From Azospirillum sp. TSA2s (GTDB taxonomy: Bacteria > Pseudomonadota > Alphaproteobacteria > Azospirillales > Azospirillaceae), in NCBI RefSeq assembly GCF_004923315.1, contig NZ_CP039645.1, forward strand, positions 353,001-417,000: DNA of 64,000 nt. The letters run 5' to 3'. The position numbers were made by a program, and so were the translations under genes. The notes below the pieces were generated by a model. That model worked only from the letters and a program-made list of their open reading frames with translations, had not been told where the DNA came from and ran no database searches. Within the stretch, counting starts at the first letter, position 1. Each line of letters opens with the position of its first letter. This document shows, piece by piece, positions 16,804 through 25,944 of the stretch.

Positions 16804-18183
16804 TCAGAGTTCGGCCGCGACCGCCTTCACCGCCTTGGCCGTTGCGGACACCACGATGTCGGCTTCCTCCCGCGTCAGGCAGAGCGGCGGGGCGAAGCCG
16901 AGGATGTCGCCCTGCGGCATGGCGCGGGCGATGACGCCCCGTTCCAGCAGCGCGGCGGACAGGCGCGGCCCGACCTTCGCCTCGGCCGGGAAGAAGCGGC
17001 GGTCGTCCTTGTCGGCGACGAACTCCACCGCCGCCAGCATGCCCTCCCCCCGCACATCGCCGACCATCGGATGCCCGCCCAGCGCGTCGGCCAGCGCGGC
17101 GCGGAAATAGCCGCCGGTCTCGCCCGCGTTGGTCACCAGACCGAGGGTGTCGATCAGCTCCAGGTTGGCCACGCCGGCGGCGGCGCAGAGCGGATGGGCC
17201 GAATAGGTCCAGCCATGGCCGATCGGCCCAAGCTGGTCGGAGCCCTGTTCCAGCACCTTCCACACCCGATCGCCGACGATCACGCCCGACAGCGGCGCAT
17301 AGGCGGAGGTCAGGCCCTTGGCGATGGTGATGAGGTCGGGCTTGATGCCGTAATGGTCGGAGCCGAACATGCTGCCGAGCCGGCCGAACCCGGTCACCAC
17401 CTCGTCGGCGATCAGCAGGATGTCGTATTTGTTCAGCACCGCCTGGATCTTCTCCCAATAGCCGGCGGGCGGCGGAACGATGCCGCCGGTGCCCAGAACC
17501 GGTTCGCCGATGAAGGCGGCGACGGTCTCCGGCCCCTCCGCCAGGATCATCGCCTCCAGCTGGTCGGCGCAGTGCTGGGAGAACTGCTCCTCGCTCATGC
17601 TCCGGTCGGCGCGGCGGAAGTAATAGGGGGCTTCGGTGTGCAGAACCGGCGGGCGCGGCAGGTCAAAGGCCTTGTGGAACAGCTCCAGCCCGGTCAGGCT
17701 GCCGGTCATCACCCCCGACCCGTGGTAGCCGCGCCAGCGCGAGATGATCTTCTTCTTCTCCGGCCGGCCGAGGATGTTGTTGTAATACCAGACCAGCTTG
17801 ATGTTGGTCTCGTTCGCGTCCGATCCCGACAGACCGAAATAGACGCGCGACATCCCGGCGGGCGCACGGTCGATGATCATCTTGGCGAGCGTGATCGACG
17901 GCTCGCTGCCATGCCCGACATAGGCATGATAATAGGCGAGCTTGCCGGCCTGCTCGGCGATGGCGTCGGCGATCTCGCGGCGGCCGTAGCCGACATTGAC
18001 GCAATAGAGGCCGGCGAAGGCGTCCAGGCTGCGCCGGCCGTCACGGTCGGTGATGTAGACGCCTTCGCCGCCGGTGACGACGCGGGTCGGCGTGTCGCCG
18101 CGGGCATGCGCCGCCATATGGGTCGATGGGTGGAAGAAATGGTCGCGGTCCCAGGCGGTCAGCTCGTTGGTCAGGTCGGTCAT
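16804..18183 (-). CDS. doeD: Diaminobutyrate transaminase of ectoine degradation (DoeD/Atf)
   Basis: A 459-residue class III PLP aminotransferase, with K289 in ITIAKGLTSAYAPLSG as the expected Schiff-base lysine and LLIADEVVTGFGRLG before it. In ectoine degraders the enzyme converts L-2,4-diaminobutyrate to aspartate semialdehyde with pyruvate or 2-oxoglutarate as acceptor. By itself the sequence fits any omega-amino acid:pyruvate transaminase; the assignment rests on position, 30 bp downstream of the semialdehyde dehydrogenase and next to asnC, enuR and the ehu/eut genes, the same set (asnC, ssd, atf) described for rhizobial ectoine loci. Confidence 0.85.
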   Translation of the reverse strand: MTDLTNELTAWDRDHFFHPSTHMAAHARGDTPTRVVTGGEGVYITDRDGRRSLDAFAGLYCVNVGYGRREIADAIAEQAGKLAYYHAYVGHGSEPSITLAKMIIDRAPAGMSRVYFGLSGSDANETNIKLVWYYNNILGRPEKKKIISRWRGYHGSGVMTGSLTGLELFHKAFDLPRPPVLHTEAPYYFRRADRSMSEEQFSQHCADQLEAMILAEGPETVAAFIGEPVLGTGGIVPPPAGYWEKIQAVLNKYDILLIADEVVTGFGRLGSMFGSDHYGIKPDLITIAKGLTSAYAPLSGVIVGDRVWKVLEQGSDQLGPIGHGWTYSAHPLCAAAGVANLELIDTLGLVTNAGETGGYFRAALADALGGHPMVGDVRGEGMLAAVEFVADKDDRRFFPAEAKVGPRLSAALLERGVIARAMPQGDILGFAPPLCLTREEADIVVSATAKAVKAVAAEL

Positions 18184-18213
18184 GACGTTTCTTTCCCAGA
18201 CAAGAATTTCGGT

Positions 18214-19713
18214 TCAGGCGGCGTCGAGGCAGACGTATTTCAGCTCGGTGAAGGCCTCCATCCCATGGCGCGAGCCTTCGCGGCCGAGGCCGGATTGCTT
18301 GACCCCGCCGAAGGGAACCGGCGCGCCGGTGATCTTCACCCGGTTGACCGCCACCATGCCGTATTGCAGCGCCCGCGACAGGCGCAGGATCCGGCCGGCG
18401 TCACGGGTCACCAGATAGGCGACGAGGCCGTATTCGGTGTCGTTGGCGCGGGCCACCACCTCCGCCTCGTCATCGAAGGGCAGGATCGCGGCCACCGGGC
18501 CGAAGGTCTCCTCGCGCAGGATCAGCGAATCCGGCGCCACGTCGGCCAGCACGGTCGGACGGTAGAACAGCGGGCCGGCGGGATGGATTTCGCCGCCCGT
18601 CAGGCAGCGGGCGCCGCGGTCCAGCGCGTCGCGGACGTGGCGTGCGCATTTGTCGACGGCCCGTTCGTTCATCAGCGGGCCGATCTGCACCTCCGGCTCC
18701 AGCCCCGGCCCGACGCGCAACGCGGCACTGCGGGCGGTGAAGGCAGCGCAGAAGGAGTCGTAGAGCGGACGCTGCACATAGATGCGGTTGGCGGCGAGAC
18801 AGTCCTGACCGGAGGTGGCGAACTTCGCGTCGATGGCGATGTCCACCGCCCGCTGCAGGTCGGCGTCGGCGAAGACCAGCAGCGGCGCATGGCCGCCCAG
18901 TTCCATCACCAACCGCTTCATGGTGGGCGCGCAGCGCGCGGCGATGCGGCTGCCGATCCCAGTTGAGCCGGTGAAGCTCATGGCGCGGACGCGGGCATCG
19001 TCGCACAGCGCGCCGACCAGCGGTTCAGGCTCGCCGGTCAAGACGTTGAACACGCCGGCGGGGATGCCCGCCCGCTCCGCCAGTTCCGCCAGCGCCAGCG
19101 CCGACAGCGGCGTCTCGGAGGACGCATGCGCCACCACGGTGCAGCCGGCGGCCAGCGCCGCCGCCGCCTTGCGGGTCAGCATGGCCGACGGGAAATTCCA
19201 CGGCGTCGCCATGCCGACCACACCCAGCGCCTCCCGCCGCAGAAGCATCTCGGCGCCGGGCAGGTGGCTTGTAATGCTCTCGACGCCCACCCGCTTGGAC
19301 TCCTCCGCGTACCACTCGACGAAGGAGGCGGCATAGTCGATCTCCCCCCGCGATTCGGCGAGCGGCTTGCCCTGCTCCAGCGTCATCAGCAGGGCGAGGT
19401 CCTCCTTGGCGGCGGTGATGCGGTCGAACCAGTCGCGCAGGCGGGCGGCGCGGTCCTGCGGCAGCCGGGCGCTCCAGGCCGGGAATGCCGCCGATGCCGC
19501 GGTGACGGCGGCGGTCGCCTGCGCGGCGTCCAGCGCCGCGACGTGGGCAATCGTCCGTCCGCTGGCAGGATCGGTCACCGGAAAGGTGGCGCCGTCGGGC
19601 GCTGCGGTCCAGCGTCCGCCGACATAGGCGAGTTCGCGCAGCAGGCGGCGGTCGGTCAGGCGGCTGACGGCGTCGTGACGGTCCAGGCGGGACAGCTGCG
19701 CGGTCATGGGCAC
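18214..19713 (-). CDS. doeC: Aspartate-semialdehyde dehydrogenase of ectoine degradation (DoeC/Ssd; GabD-like)
   Basis: A 499-residue NAD(P)-dependent aldehyde dehydrogenase of the succinate-semialdehyde type. Visible features are TPWNFPSAMLTRK (cofactor region), FTGSTGIGS, the general-base region MELGGHAPLLVF and the catalytic Cys305 in SGQDCLAANR. In the ectoine pathway the homologue oxidises L-aspartate-beta-semialdehyde to aspartate; succinate semialdehyde is the usual family substrate, so dual use is possible. It is the first gene of a doeC-doeD unit. Confidence 0.86.
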   Translation of the reverse strand: MPMTAQLSRLDRHDAVSRLTDRRLLRELAYVGGRWTAAPDGATFPVTDPASGRTIAHVAALDAAQATAAVTAASAAFPAWSARLPQDRAARLRDWFDRITAAKEDLALLMTLEQGKPLAESRGEIDYAASFVEWYAEESKRVGVESITSHLPGAEMLLRREALGVVGMATPWNFPSAMLTRKAAAALAAGCTVVAHASSETPLSALALAELAERAGIPAGVFNVLTGEPEPLVGALCDDARVRAMSFTGSTGIGSRIAARCAPTMKRLVMELGGHAPLLVFADADLQRAVDIAIDAKFATSGQDCLAANRIYVQRPLYDSFCAAFTARSAALRVGPGLEPEVQIGPLMNERAVDKCARHVRDALDRGARCLTGGEIHPAGPLFYRPTVLADVAPDSLILREETFGPVAAILPFDDEAEVVARANDTEYGLVAYLVTRDAGRILRLSRALQYGMVAVNRVKITGAPVPFGGVKQSGLGREGSRHGMEAFTELKYVCLDAA

Positions 19714-19850
19714 CTCCGGATTTTTGGGTTGAGCGCCGAAGCGCCCGTGTTCCGGAGTCTAGCGGTGATGCGGCGGAGACTGTGTCCGAACTGGGCCTGC
19801 GTGGCGGAGAGTGTCTCTTTGATGGGGCGGGGAGGAAGAGAAAGTCTCTA

Positions 19851-20357
19851 TCACGATGAGACGGACCCGCCCGGCTCCTCCATCAGCGCCTCCAGCGGCA
19901 TTGCCGCGTCGTCCTTCACCGTCCGCGTCACGATGTAGGTGAAATACCGGTCGATCCCGGCATCGCCCTCCAGCAGCCGGTCGATGATCCGCTGATAGGC
20001 ATCGACGTCGCGCGCCACCACCCGCAGGACATAGTCGAGCCCGCCGCCGACCGACCAGCAGGAGACGATGCCGGGTTCGGCCCGCACCGCTCGCTCGAAC
20101 CGGTCGAAATCGGCCTGCCGGTGGCTGCCCAGCGTCACCTCGACCAGCGCCATGGCGAAGGGCGTGACCTGCCGCAGGGCCAGCCGGGCATGATAGCCGG
20201 TGACGATGCCGGCCTCCTCCAGCCGGCGCAGCCGCACCCAGCAGGGCGTCGGCGACAGCCCCACCCGGTCGGCCAGCGCCAGTTTGGTGATGCGGCCGTC
20301 ACGCTGGATTTCCGACAGGATGCGCAGGTCGATGGGATCGAGCTTCAGGTCAGACAT
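19851..20357 (-). CDS. asnC: Lrp/AsnC-family regulator of the ectoine locus (DoeX/AsnC)
   Basis: A 168-residue feast/famine regulator: HTH at residues about 8-55 (DLRILSEIQRDGRITKLALA, then DRVGLSPTPCWVRLRRLEEAG) and a RAM ligand domain to about 150 (VGGGLDYVLRVVARDVDAYQ). In ectoine catabolic loci a gene of this type accompanies enuR and the product binds pathway intermediates such as diaminobutyrate. It is divergent from enuR across 89 bp and lies 137 bp before doeC on the same strand, so it may be transcribed on its own or with doeCD. Confidence 0.87.
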   Translation of the reverse strand: MSDLKLDPIDLRILSEIQRDGRITKLALADRVGLSPTPCWVRLRRLEEAGIVTGYHARLALRQVTPFAMALVEVTLGSHRQADFDRFERAVRAEPGIVSCWSVGGGLDYVLRVVARDVDAYQRIIDRLLEGDAGIDRYFTYIVTRTVKDDAAMPLEALMEEPGGSVSS

Positions 20358-20410
20358 GGGGCCGGCCGCCTTTGGAAAAGTGACAACCGACGATGTCCAT
20401 GCTTTCCGGC

Positions 20411-20453
20411 ATTGTCAAATGTGATGATTTCCAGCAGAAATGTTGCATGACAA
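20411..20453. promoter_or_regulatory. Putative EnuR/AsnC operator region upstream of enuR
   Basis: The segment holds ATTGTCA (20411-20417), two AAATGT hexamers 21 bp apart (20417 and 20438) and the inverted partner TGACAA (20448-20453). ATTGTCA and ATTGACA recur with a TGATTT tail upstream of ehuA. Spacing of about two helical turns fits the direct-repeat sites used by MocR-type regulators. Function is inferred. Confidence 0.45.
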
Positions 20454-21832
20454 AGTGGCACCCCGATGCATCGGCTTTGAGCAGGCCCGTCTATCTCTCG
20501 CTGGCCGATCAGGTGCAGCGGGCGATCACGCAAGGCCAACTGGCGGTCGGCGACCAGCTGCCCACCCACCGGCAGCTTGCCGACGAATTGGGCATTTCCG
20601 TCCAGACCGTCAGCCGCGCCTATGAGGAGTTGATCCGGCGCGGCCTGATCAGCGGGGAAACCGGCCGCGGCACCTTCATCCGCGCAGCGCAAACCGAGGT
20701 CGATCCGCCTTACATCCCCCAGCGCACCGACGAGGTGATCGACCTGTCGATCCTCAAGCCGGTGTGCGAGCCGCTGCATGTGGAGGCGATGCGGCAGGCG
20801 CTGGTGGAGTTGTCCGCCAGCCTGCCGCCCGCCGTGGTGCTGTCCTTCCGCCCCAACACCCTGTTCGCCCGCCACCGGGCGACGGCGGTGTCCTGGCTGC
20901 GCCATTGCGGGGTGGAGACCACTGCAAACAACGTCACCCTGACCAACGGCGCCACCGCCGGCATGACCATCGCCCTGATGGCCGCCGCCCCGCCGGGATC
21001 GACCGTGGTGACGGAGGAGGTCGGGCACCACACGTTGCTGCCGCTCGCCTCCTATCTCGGCATCAAGCTACGCGGCGTCGCCATCGACGAGGAGGGCATC
21101 CGTCCCGACGCGCTCGACGCCGCCTGCCGCGACGGCACGGCCAAGGCGCTGTTCGTCATGCCGAATCCGATCAACGCCACCGCCACCCACATGGGCGAGA
21201 CCCGGCGCGCCGAGATCGCGCGGCTGGCCCAGCGCCACAACCTGTCGATCGTCGAGAATGATCCGCTCGGCCCCCTGCTGAGCGACAGGCGCCCGCCGCT
21301 GGCGGCCCTGGCGCCGGAACGGACGCTCTACGTCACCAGCTTCACCAAGACGGTGATGCCGGGCCTGCGCACCGGCTATCTGGTGGTTCCCGACCGGCTG
21401 CTCGCCGCCGTTACCAACCGCCATCTGGTGACCAACTGGATAGCGACGCCCATCGTCGCCGAGATCGCCACCCGCTGGGTCGAGAGCGGATTCGCGATGG
21501 AGATGGTGGAGTGGCAGCGCAAGGCGCTGCACCGCCGGCACGCGCTGGCGGCGGAAATCCTGAAAGGCATCCCCCACCGCAGCCATCCCGAAGGGCTGCA
21601 TCTGTGGCTGCCGCTGGGCGAAGGGCGGCCGGAGGCGACCTTCGTGTCGCATGCCCGCCATCAGGGGGTGGCACTCGCGCCCGGATCGGCCTTCGCCATT
21701 GGTCCCGGAACGCGGCCCGACGCGCTGCGCGTCTCCATCGGCTCCACCACCGAGGCGGAGCTTCACGCCGGCCTGCGCGTGATCGTCAATCTGCTGAACA
21801 GCGACCCGGAGCCGGTGCTGCTGGCGATCTGA
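20447..21832 (+). CDS. enuR: EnuR, MocR/GntR-type repressor of ectoine use
   Basis: A 461-residue fusion of an N-terminal GntR winged HTH (about residues 10-80; DQLPTHRQLADELGISVQTV, then SRAYEELIRRGL) with an aminotransferase-I-like domain. The PLP lysine is K301 in TSFTKTVMPGLRTGYLV. Characterised EnuR proteins repress ectoine uptake and catabolic genes and are released by N-alpha-acetyl-diaminobutyrate or diaminobutyrate bound through PLP. Its place between asnC and ehuA supports the name. The start at 20447 gives the family N-terminus; an in-frame ATG at 20393 would run through the operator-like repeats. Confidence 0.88.
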   Translation: MTKWHPDASALSRPVYLSLADQVQRAITQGQLAVGDQLPTHRQLADELGISVQTVSRAYEELIRRGLISGETGRGTFIRAAQTEVDPPYIPQRTDEVIDLSILKPVCEPLHVEAMRQALVELSASLPPAVVLSFRPNTLFARHRATAVSWLRHCGVETTANNVTLTNGATAGMTIALMAAAPPGSTVVTEEVGHHTLLPLASYLGIKLRGVAIDEEGIRPDALDAACRDGTAKALFVMPNPINATATHMGETRRAEIARLAQRHNLSIVENDPLGPLLSDRRPPLAALAPERTLYVTSFTKTVMPGLRTGYLVVPDRLLAAVTNRHLVTNWIATPIVAEIATRWVESGFAMEMVEWQRKALHRRHALAAEILKGIPHRSHPEGLHLWLPLGEGRPEATFVSHARHQGVALAPGSAFAIGPGTRPDALRVSIGSTTEAELHAGLRVIVNLLNSDPEPVLLAI

Positions 21833-21858
21833 AGAGACCGAAGGTGAAACTCTTTAGA

Positions 21859-21894
21859 ATTGTCATGATTTTATTTTCCGGATTGACATGATTT
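21859..21894. promoter_or_regulatory. Direct repeats ATTGWCATGATTT upstream of ehuA
   Basis: ATTGTCATGATTT (21860 region) and ATTGACATGATTT (21882 region) are 22 bp apart, the only AT-rich stretch in the gap before ehuA. The shared ATTGWCA core also occurs upstream of enuR at 20411. This is a candidate EnuR site; the TTGACA inside the second copy could also be a -35 element. Confidence 0.5.
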
Positions 21895-21955
21895 AAGCGG
21901 TCCCGCATCGTTTGTGCACATCCACGGTCGCCAACCATTGCAAGGGAAGACCGGT

Positions 21956-22741
21956 GTGACCGACACAATCATCGACATCGACTGCGTCACGAAGCGCTAC
22001 GGCTCGCACACCGTGCTGAAAGACTTGTGCTTTTCAGTCCGTCCGGGTGAGAAGCTGGCGCTGATCGGGCCATCCGGCTCCGGCAAGACCACGATCCTGC
22101 GGACATTGATGACGCTGGAGACCATCGAAAGCGGCACCATCCGCGTCGATGGCGAGCACCTGTTCCAGATGGAGCGCAACGGCCGTCTGGTCCCCGCCGA
22201 CGAGGCGCATCTGCACCGGATGCGGACCAAGATCGGCATGGTGTTCCAGCTGTTCAACCTGTTCCCGCACAAATGCGTGCTGGACAACGTCACGCTGGCG
22301 CCGATGCTGACCAAGGGCGTCAGGAAGGCGGATGCCGAACGCCGGGCGATGGAACTGCTGGACCTCGTCGGCCTCGCCGACAAGGCCCGCGCCATGCCGG
22401 CCCAGCTGTCCGGCGGCCAGAAACAGCGGGTGGCCATCGCCCGCGCCCTGGCGCTGCAGCCCAGGATCATGCTGTTCGACGAGGTGACCTCGGCGCTCGA
22501 CCCCGAACTGGTGGAAGAGGTGCTGAGTGTCATGCGGATGCTGGGGTCCACCACCGACATGACCATGCTGCTGGTGACCCACGAGATGAGCTTCGCCCAC
22601 GATTTCGCCGACCGCGTGCTGTTCTTCGACCGCGGCCGCATCGTGGAGGAGGGGCCGCCCGACGTCCTCTTCACCAACCCGTCGCATGAGCGGACCCAGG
22701 CCTTTTTGAAAAAGATCATCGCCGCCGGGCAGCGCATCTGA
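21956..22741 (+). CDS. ehuA: Ectoine/hydroxyectoine ABC transporter ATPase EhuA
   Basis: A 261-residue polar-amino-acid-type ABC ATPase. Walker A GPSGSGKTT is at about residues 37-45, the signature LSGGQKQRVAIARALAL at about 150, and Walker B IMLFDEVTSALDPE follows. The GTG at 21956 is taken as start because AAGGGAAG lies just upstream; an in-frame ATG at 21914 lacks one. It energises EhuC/EhuD with the binding protein EhuB, whose gene is at the far end of the cluster. A short GC hairpin followed by five T (22754-22780) separates it from ehuC and could trim read-through. Confidence 0.9.
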   Translation: MTDTIIDIDCVTKRYGSHTVLKDLCFSVRPGEKLALIGPSGSGKTTILRTLMTLETIESGTIRVDGEHLFQMERNGRLVPADEAHLHRMRTKIGMVFQLFNLFPHKCVLDNVTLAPMLTKGVRKADAERRAMELLDLVGLADKARAMPAQLSGGQKQRVAIARALALQPRIMLFDEVTSALDPELVEEVLSVMRMLGSTTDMTMLLVTHEMSFAHDFADRVLFFDRGRIVEEGPPDVLFTNPSHERTQAFLKKIIAAGQRI

Positions 22742-22806
22742 CGCGTCCCCGCAGCCGCAAGGCGGCCGTTACCGCTTTTTCCCCGAACGCAGGAGATTTC
22801 GGCTTC

Positions 22807-23466
22807 ATGGCTGATTGGGCCGGCTATATGGGCTTGATGCTGGACGGCGCGCTGGTGACGGCGAAGCTGACCGTGCTCGGCTGCGCGCTGGCACTGCCGG
22901 CCGCCTTCCTCGCCGGGCTGGGCCGGCTGTCGCGCTTCTCCGCCGTGCGCGCCGCGTCGGTCGCCTATATCGAGTTCTTCCGCGGCACCTCGATCTTCGT
23001 CCAACTGTTCTGGGCCTATTTCGTCCTGCCGCTGATGGGCGTGACGCTGACGCCGCTGCAGGCCGGCGTGCTGGCGCTGGGGCTGAATGTCGGCGCCTAC
23101 GGCGCGGAGGTGGTGCGGTCGGCGGTGCAGTCCATCGGTCGCGAACAGCACGAGGCCTGCGTCGCGCTGAACCTGACGCGCTGGCAAAGCCTGCGTCACG
23201 TGCTGTTGCCGCAGGCGGCGGTGGTGATGGTCCCGACCTTCTGCAACAACGCCATCGAACTGCTGAAGGCGACCTCGGTGGTGTCGCTCATCTCGCTCAG
23301 CGACCTGACCTTCCAGGCGCAGGTGGTGCGTTCGCAGACCGGCAGCACCGCCATGCCCTTCCTGACCGTCCTGGTCATCTACTTCGCCTATGCCAGCCTG
23401 ATCTCGTTCGGCATGAAGGCCCTGGAGCGCCGCATGACCCGCGGCCTCGACGGGCTGCGCACCTGA
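22807..23466 (+). CDS. ehuC: Ectoine/hydroxyectoine ABC transporter permease EhuC
   Basis: A 219-residue HisM-type inner-membrane permease with about five membrane segments. It has the polar-amino-acid permease start (GALVTAKLTVLGCALALPAA), IEFFRGTSIFVQLFWAYFVLP, and the EAA-type coupling loop EACVALNLTRWQSLRHVLLPQA that meets the ATPase. It is followed after 11 bp by ehuD. Specificity for ectoines is from the cluster, not from this sequence. Confidence 0.9.
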   Translation: MADWAGYMGLMLDGALVTAKLTVLGCALALPAAFLAGLGRLSRFSAVRAASVAYIEFFRGTSIFVQLFWAYFVLPLMGVTLTPLQAGVLALGLNVGAYGAEVVRSAVQSIGREQHEACVALNLTRWQSLRHVLLPQAAVVMVPTFCNNAIELLKATSVVSLISLSDLTFQAQVVRSQTGSTAMPFLTVLVIYFAYASLISFGMKALERRMTRGLDGLRT

Positions 23467-23477
23467 GGAAACCGGCC

Positions 23478-24134
23478 ATGGAATGGGATTGGGAGTTCGT
23501 TCGCGAGATCATGCCGACGCTGCTGGACGGCCTGCGCATCACGCTGCTGGCCACGCTGCTCGGGTCCGTCCTCGCCGCCGCCGCCGGGCTGGGCTTCGCC
23601 CTGCTGCGCCGCTCGAAGAGCCGGGCGGTGGCGCGCATCACCGGTTTCGTGGTGGAGTTCATTCGCGGCACGCCGCTGCTGGTGCAGCTGTATTTCCTGT
23701 TCTACGTGCTGCCGGAACTGGGGCTGCTGCTGTCGCCGCTGACCGCCGGGGTGGTCGGGTTGGGGCTCCATTACGCCACCTACACGTCGGAGGTCTTCCG
23801 CGCCGGCATCGACAACACGCCGCGCGGCCAGTGGGAGGCGGCGAAGGCCTGCAACCTCACCCCCTACCAGACTTGGCGCCATGTCATCCTGCCGCAGGCG
23901 ATCCCGCCGATGATCCCGGCGCTGGCGAACTACTTCGTCGCGATGTTCAAGGAAACGCCGCTGCTCTCCGCCATCACGGTGATCGAGCTGATGAGCGAAG
24001 CCCGCAGCGTCGCCAACAGCAACTACCGCTATCTGGAGCCGATGACGCTGGTCGGCATCCTGTTCCTGTGCATCAGCCTGATCGCCGTGCCCGCCCTGCA
24101 CATGCTGGAACGCCGGTTCCGGCCGACCCGCTGA
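23478..24134 (+). CDS. ehuD: Ectoine/hydroxyectoine ABC transporter permease EhuD
   Basis: A 218-residue second permease of the same type, forming a heterodimer with EhuC. Visible blocks are VVEFIRGTPLLVQLYFLFYV, ATYTSEVFRAGIDNTPRGQW and the EAA loop EAAKACNLTPYQTWRHVILPQA. The ATG at 23478 follows GAGGAAACCGGCC and gives the standard N-terminus. It lies directly before eutA, at the switch from transport to catabolic genes. Confidence 0.9.
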   Translation: MEWDWEFVREIMPTLLDGLRITLLATLLGSVLAAAAGLGFALLRRSKSRAVARITGFVVEFIRGTPLLVQLYFLFYVLPELGLLLSPLTAGVVGLGLHYATYTSEVFRAGIDNTPRGQWEAAKACNLTPYQTWRHVILPQAIPPMIPALANYFVAMFKETPLLSAITVIELMSEARSVANSNYRYLEPMTLVGILFLCISLIAVPALHMLERRFRPTR

Positions 24135-24175
24135 TCGCCGACGCGCTGATACGCTGACTCTGGAGTTCCCGAGCC

Positions 24176-24961
24176 ATGTCCTCCATCCCCATCCTGCGCT
24201 CGGCCACCACACTGGCCTTCGACGACCGCCCGGTCGAAAAGCGCGTCGGCCTCGTCGTGCTGGCGACCGACCACACGACCGAGCCCGATTTCCGCCGCAT
24301 GGTCGCCAGCGAGCGCATCGGCGTCTACACCGCGCGCATCGCCTACGCCAACCCGACGACGCCGGAGAATCTGCGCCGCATGCAGCCGCGCCTCGCCGAA
24401 GGGGCGGCGCTGATCCTGCCCGACGAACCGCTCGACGCCATCTGCTATTCCTGCACCTCGGCCAGCGTCGTGATGGGCGACGACGCCATCGAGGAGGCCA
24501 TCGCCTCGGCCAAGCCGGGCATTCCCGTCATCACCCCGCCCGCCGCCGCCCGCCGCGCCCTGAAGGCGTTCGGCGCGCAACGGATCGCCGTGCTGACGCC
24601 CTACACCGAACAGACCAGCCGGCCGATGGCCGCCTATTTCGCCGAGCACGGCTTCGACATCGCGCGCTTCACCTGCTTCGGGCTGGACGACGACCGCGAG
24701 ATGGCGCGCATCGCGCCGGCCAGCCTGGTGCGCGCCGCCATCGACGCGATGGCGCCCGACGCCGACGCGCTGTTCATCTCCTGCACCGCCCTGCGCTCGG
24801 CCGGCGTCGCCGCGGAAATCGAGGCCGCGATCGGCCGCCCGGTGGTCACCAGCAACCAGGCCACCGCCTGGGCCACACTCCGCCTGTGCGGCGACGACCG
24901 GCCCCGGCCGGAAGGCGGACGGCTGATGACCCTTTCCTTGCCGGCAGAGGCTCATCCATGA
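24176..24961 (+). CDS. eutA: EutA, Asp/Glu racemase/maleate isomerase-like ectoine catabolic protein
   Basis: A 261-residue protein of the arylmalonate decarboxylase/maleate cis-trans isomerase branch of the Asp/Glu racemase fold. Both catalytic-type cysteines are present, in ICYSCTSASVVMGDD and FISCTALRSAG. In rhizobial ectoine clusters this gene, with eutB and eutC, is specific to 5-hydroxyectoine use; the exact reaction is unproven. It ends in an ATGA overlap with eutB. It differs from the racemase-like protein at 8620, which lacks the second Cys. Confidence 0.87.
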   Translation: MSSIPILRSATTLAFDDRPVEKRVGLVVLATDHTTEPDFRRMVASERIGVYTARIAYANPTTPENLRRMQPRLAEGAALILPDEPLDAICYSCTSASVVMGDDAIEEAIASAKPGIPVITPPAAARRALKAFGAQRIAVLTPYTEQTSRPMAAYFAEHGFDIARFTCFGLDDDREMARIAPASLVRAAIDAMAPDADALFISCTALRSAGVAAEIEAAIGRPVVTSNQATAWATLRLCGDDRPRPEGGRLMTLSLPAEAHP

Positions 24962-25944
24962 CCGGGCACGGCATCGGCCTGGAGGACGTCTTCCGCGCCC
25001 GCGCGCGGCTGGCCGGGCGGATCGCGGCGACGCCGACCGTCGCCTCCCCCAGCCTGACCGCCCGCTGCGGCGCCCCGGTCTTCCTGAAGCTGGAGACCCG
25101 CCAGACCACCGGCAGCTTCAAGCTGCGCGGCGCGACCAACGCGCTGTCGGCCCTGCCGCGCGAGGCTCTGGCGACGGGGGTCGCGGCGGCCTCCACCGGC
25201 AACCACGGCCGGGCGCTCGCCCATGCCGCCGCGCAGGCCGGCATCCGCTGCGTCGTCTGCATGTCGGCGCTGGTCCCATCCAACAAGGTCGAGGGGATCC
25301 GCGCATTGGGCGCCGAGATCCGCATCGTCGGCCGCTCCCAGGACGACGCCCAGGTCGAGGTCGACCGGCTGGTCCGCGAGGAGGGGTTCGCCACCGTCCC
25401 GCCCTTCGACCATGCCGACGTCATCGCCGGGCAGGGCACGCTGGGGCTGGAGATCATCGAGGCGATTCCGGACGCCGAGCTGCTGCTGGTGCCGCTGTCG
25501 GGCGGCGGCCTGATCGCCGGCGTGGCATTGGCAGCCAAGGCTCTGCGGCCCGGCCTGCGGGTGATCGGCGTCTCGATGGAACGCGGCGCCGCCATGCATG
25601 CCAGTCTGAAGGCCGGCCGCCCGGTCCAGGTCGAGGAGTTGGAGACGCTGGCAGACTCGCTCGGCGGCGGCATCGGCCTCGACAACCGCTACACCCACCG
25701 CATCGCCGCCAGCTTGCTCGACGACGTGGTCCTGCTGACCGAGGCGGAGATCGCCGCCGGCATCGAGCACGCCTATTCCGCCGAGCAGGAGATCGTCGAG
25801 GGCGCCGGCGCCGTCGGCATCGCCGCGCTGCTCGCCGGCAGGGTGACGCCGCGCGGCCCCACGATCGCGCTGCTGTCCGGCCGCAACATCGCCATGGACC
25901 TGCACCGCCGCATCATCACCGGAGCCCATCCATGCCCCGCATGA
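24958..25944 (+). CDS. eutB: EutB, threonine dehydratase-like PLP enzyme
   Basis: A 328-residue fold-type II PLP enzyme. The PLP lysine is in TTGSFKLRGATNALS, the phosphate-binding loop reads SGGGLIAG, and STGNHGRALA is the substrate/cofactor loop. It resembles serine/threonine dehydratase and hydroxy-amino-acid dehydratases; in hydroxyectoine degradation it is thought to remove the hydroxyl-derived water so that the product can enter the ectoine route. The ATG overlaps the eutA stop by ATGA and its own end overlaps eutC by 13 bp, indicating translational coupling. Confidence 0.87.
   Translation: MTGHGIGLEDVFRARARLAGRIAATPTVASPSLTARCGAPVFLKLETRQTTGSFKLRGATNALSALPREALATGVAAASTGNHGRALAHAAAQAGIRCVVCMSALVPSNKVEGIRALGAEIRIVGRSQDDAQVEVDRLVREEGFATVPPFDHADVIAGQGTLGLEIIEAIPDAELLLVPLSGGGLIAGVALAAKALRPGLRVIGVSMERGAAMHASLKAGRPVQVEELETLADSLGGGIGLDNRYTHRIAASLLDDVVLLTEAEIAAGIEHAYSAEQEIVEGAGAVGIAALLAGRVTPRGPTIALLSGRNIAMDLHRRIITGAHPCPA

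Noticed and set aside
17071..18966. Plus-strand frame of 631 codons opposite doeD/doeC
   Set aside because: Runs across two convincing enzymes and has no start signal or motif.
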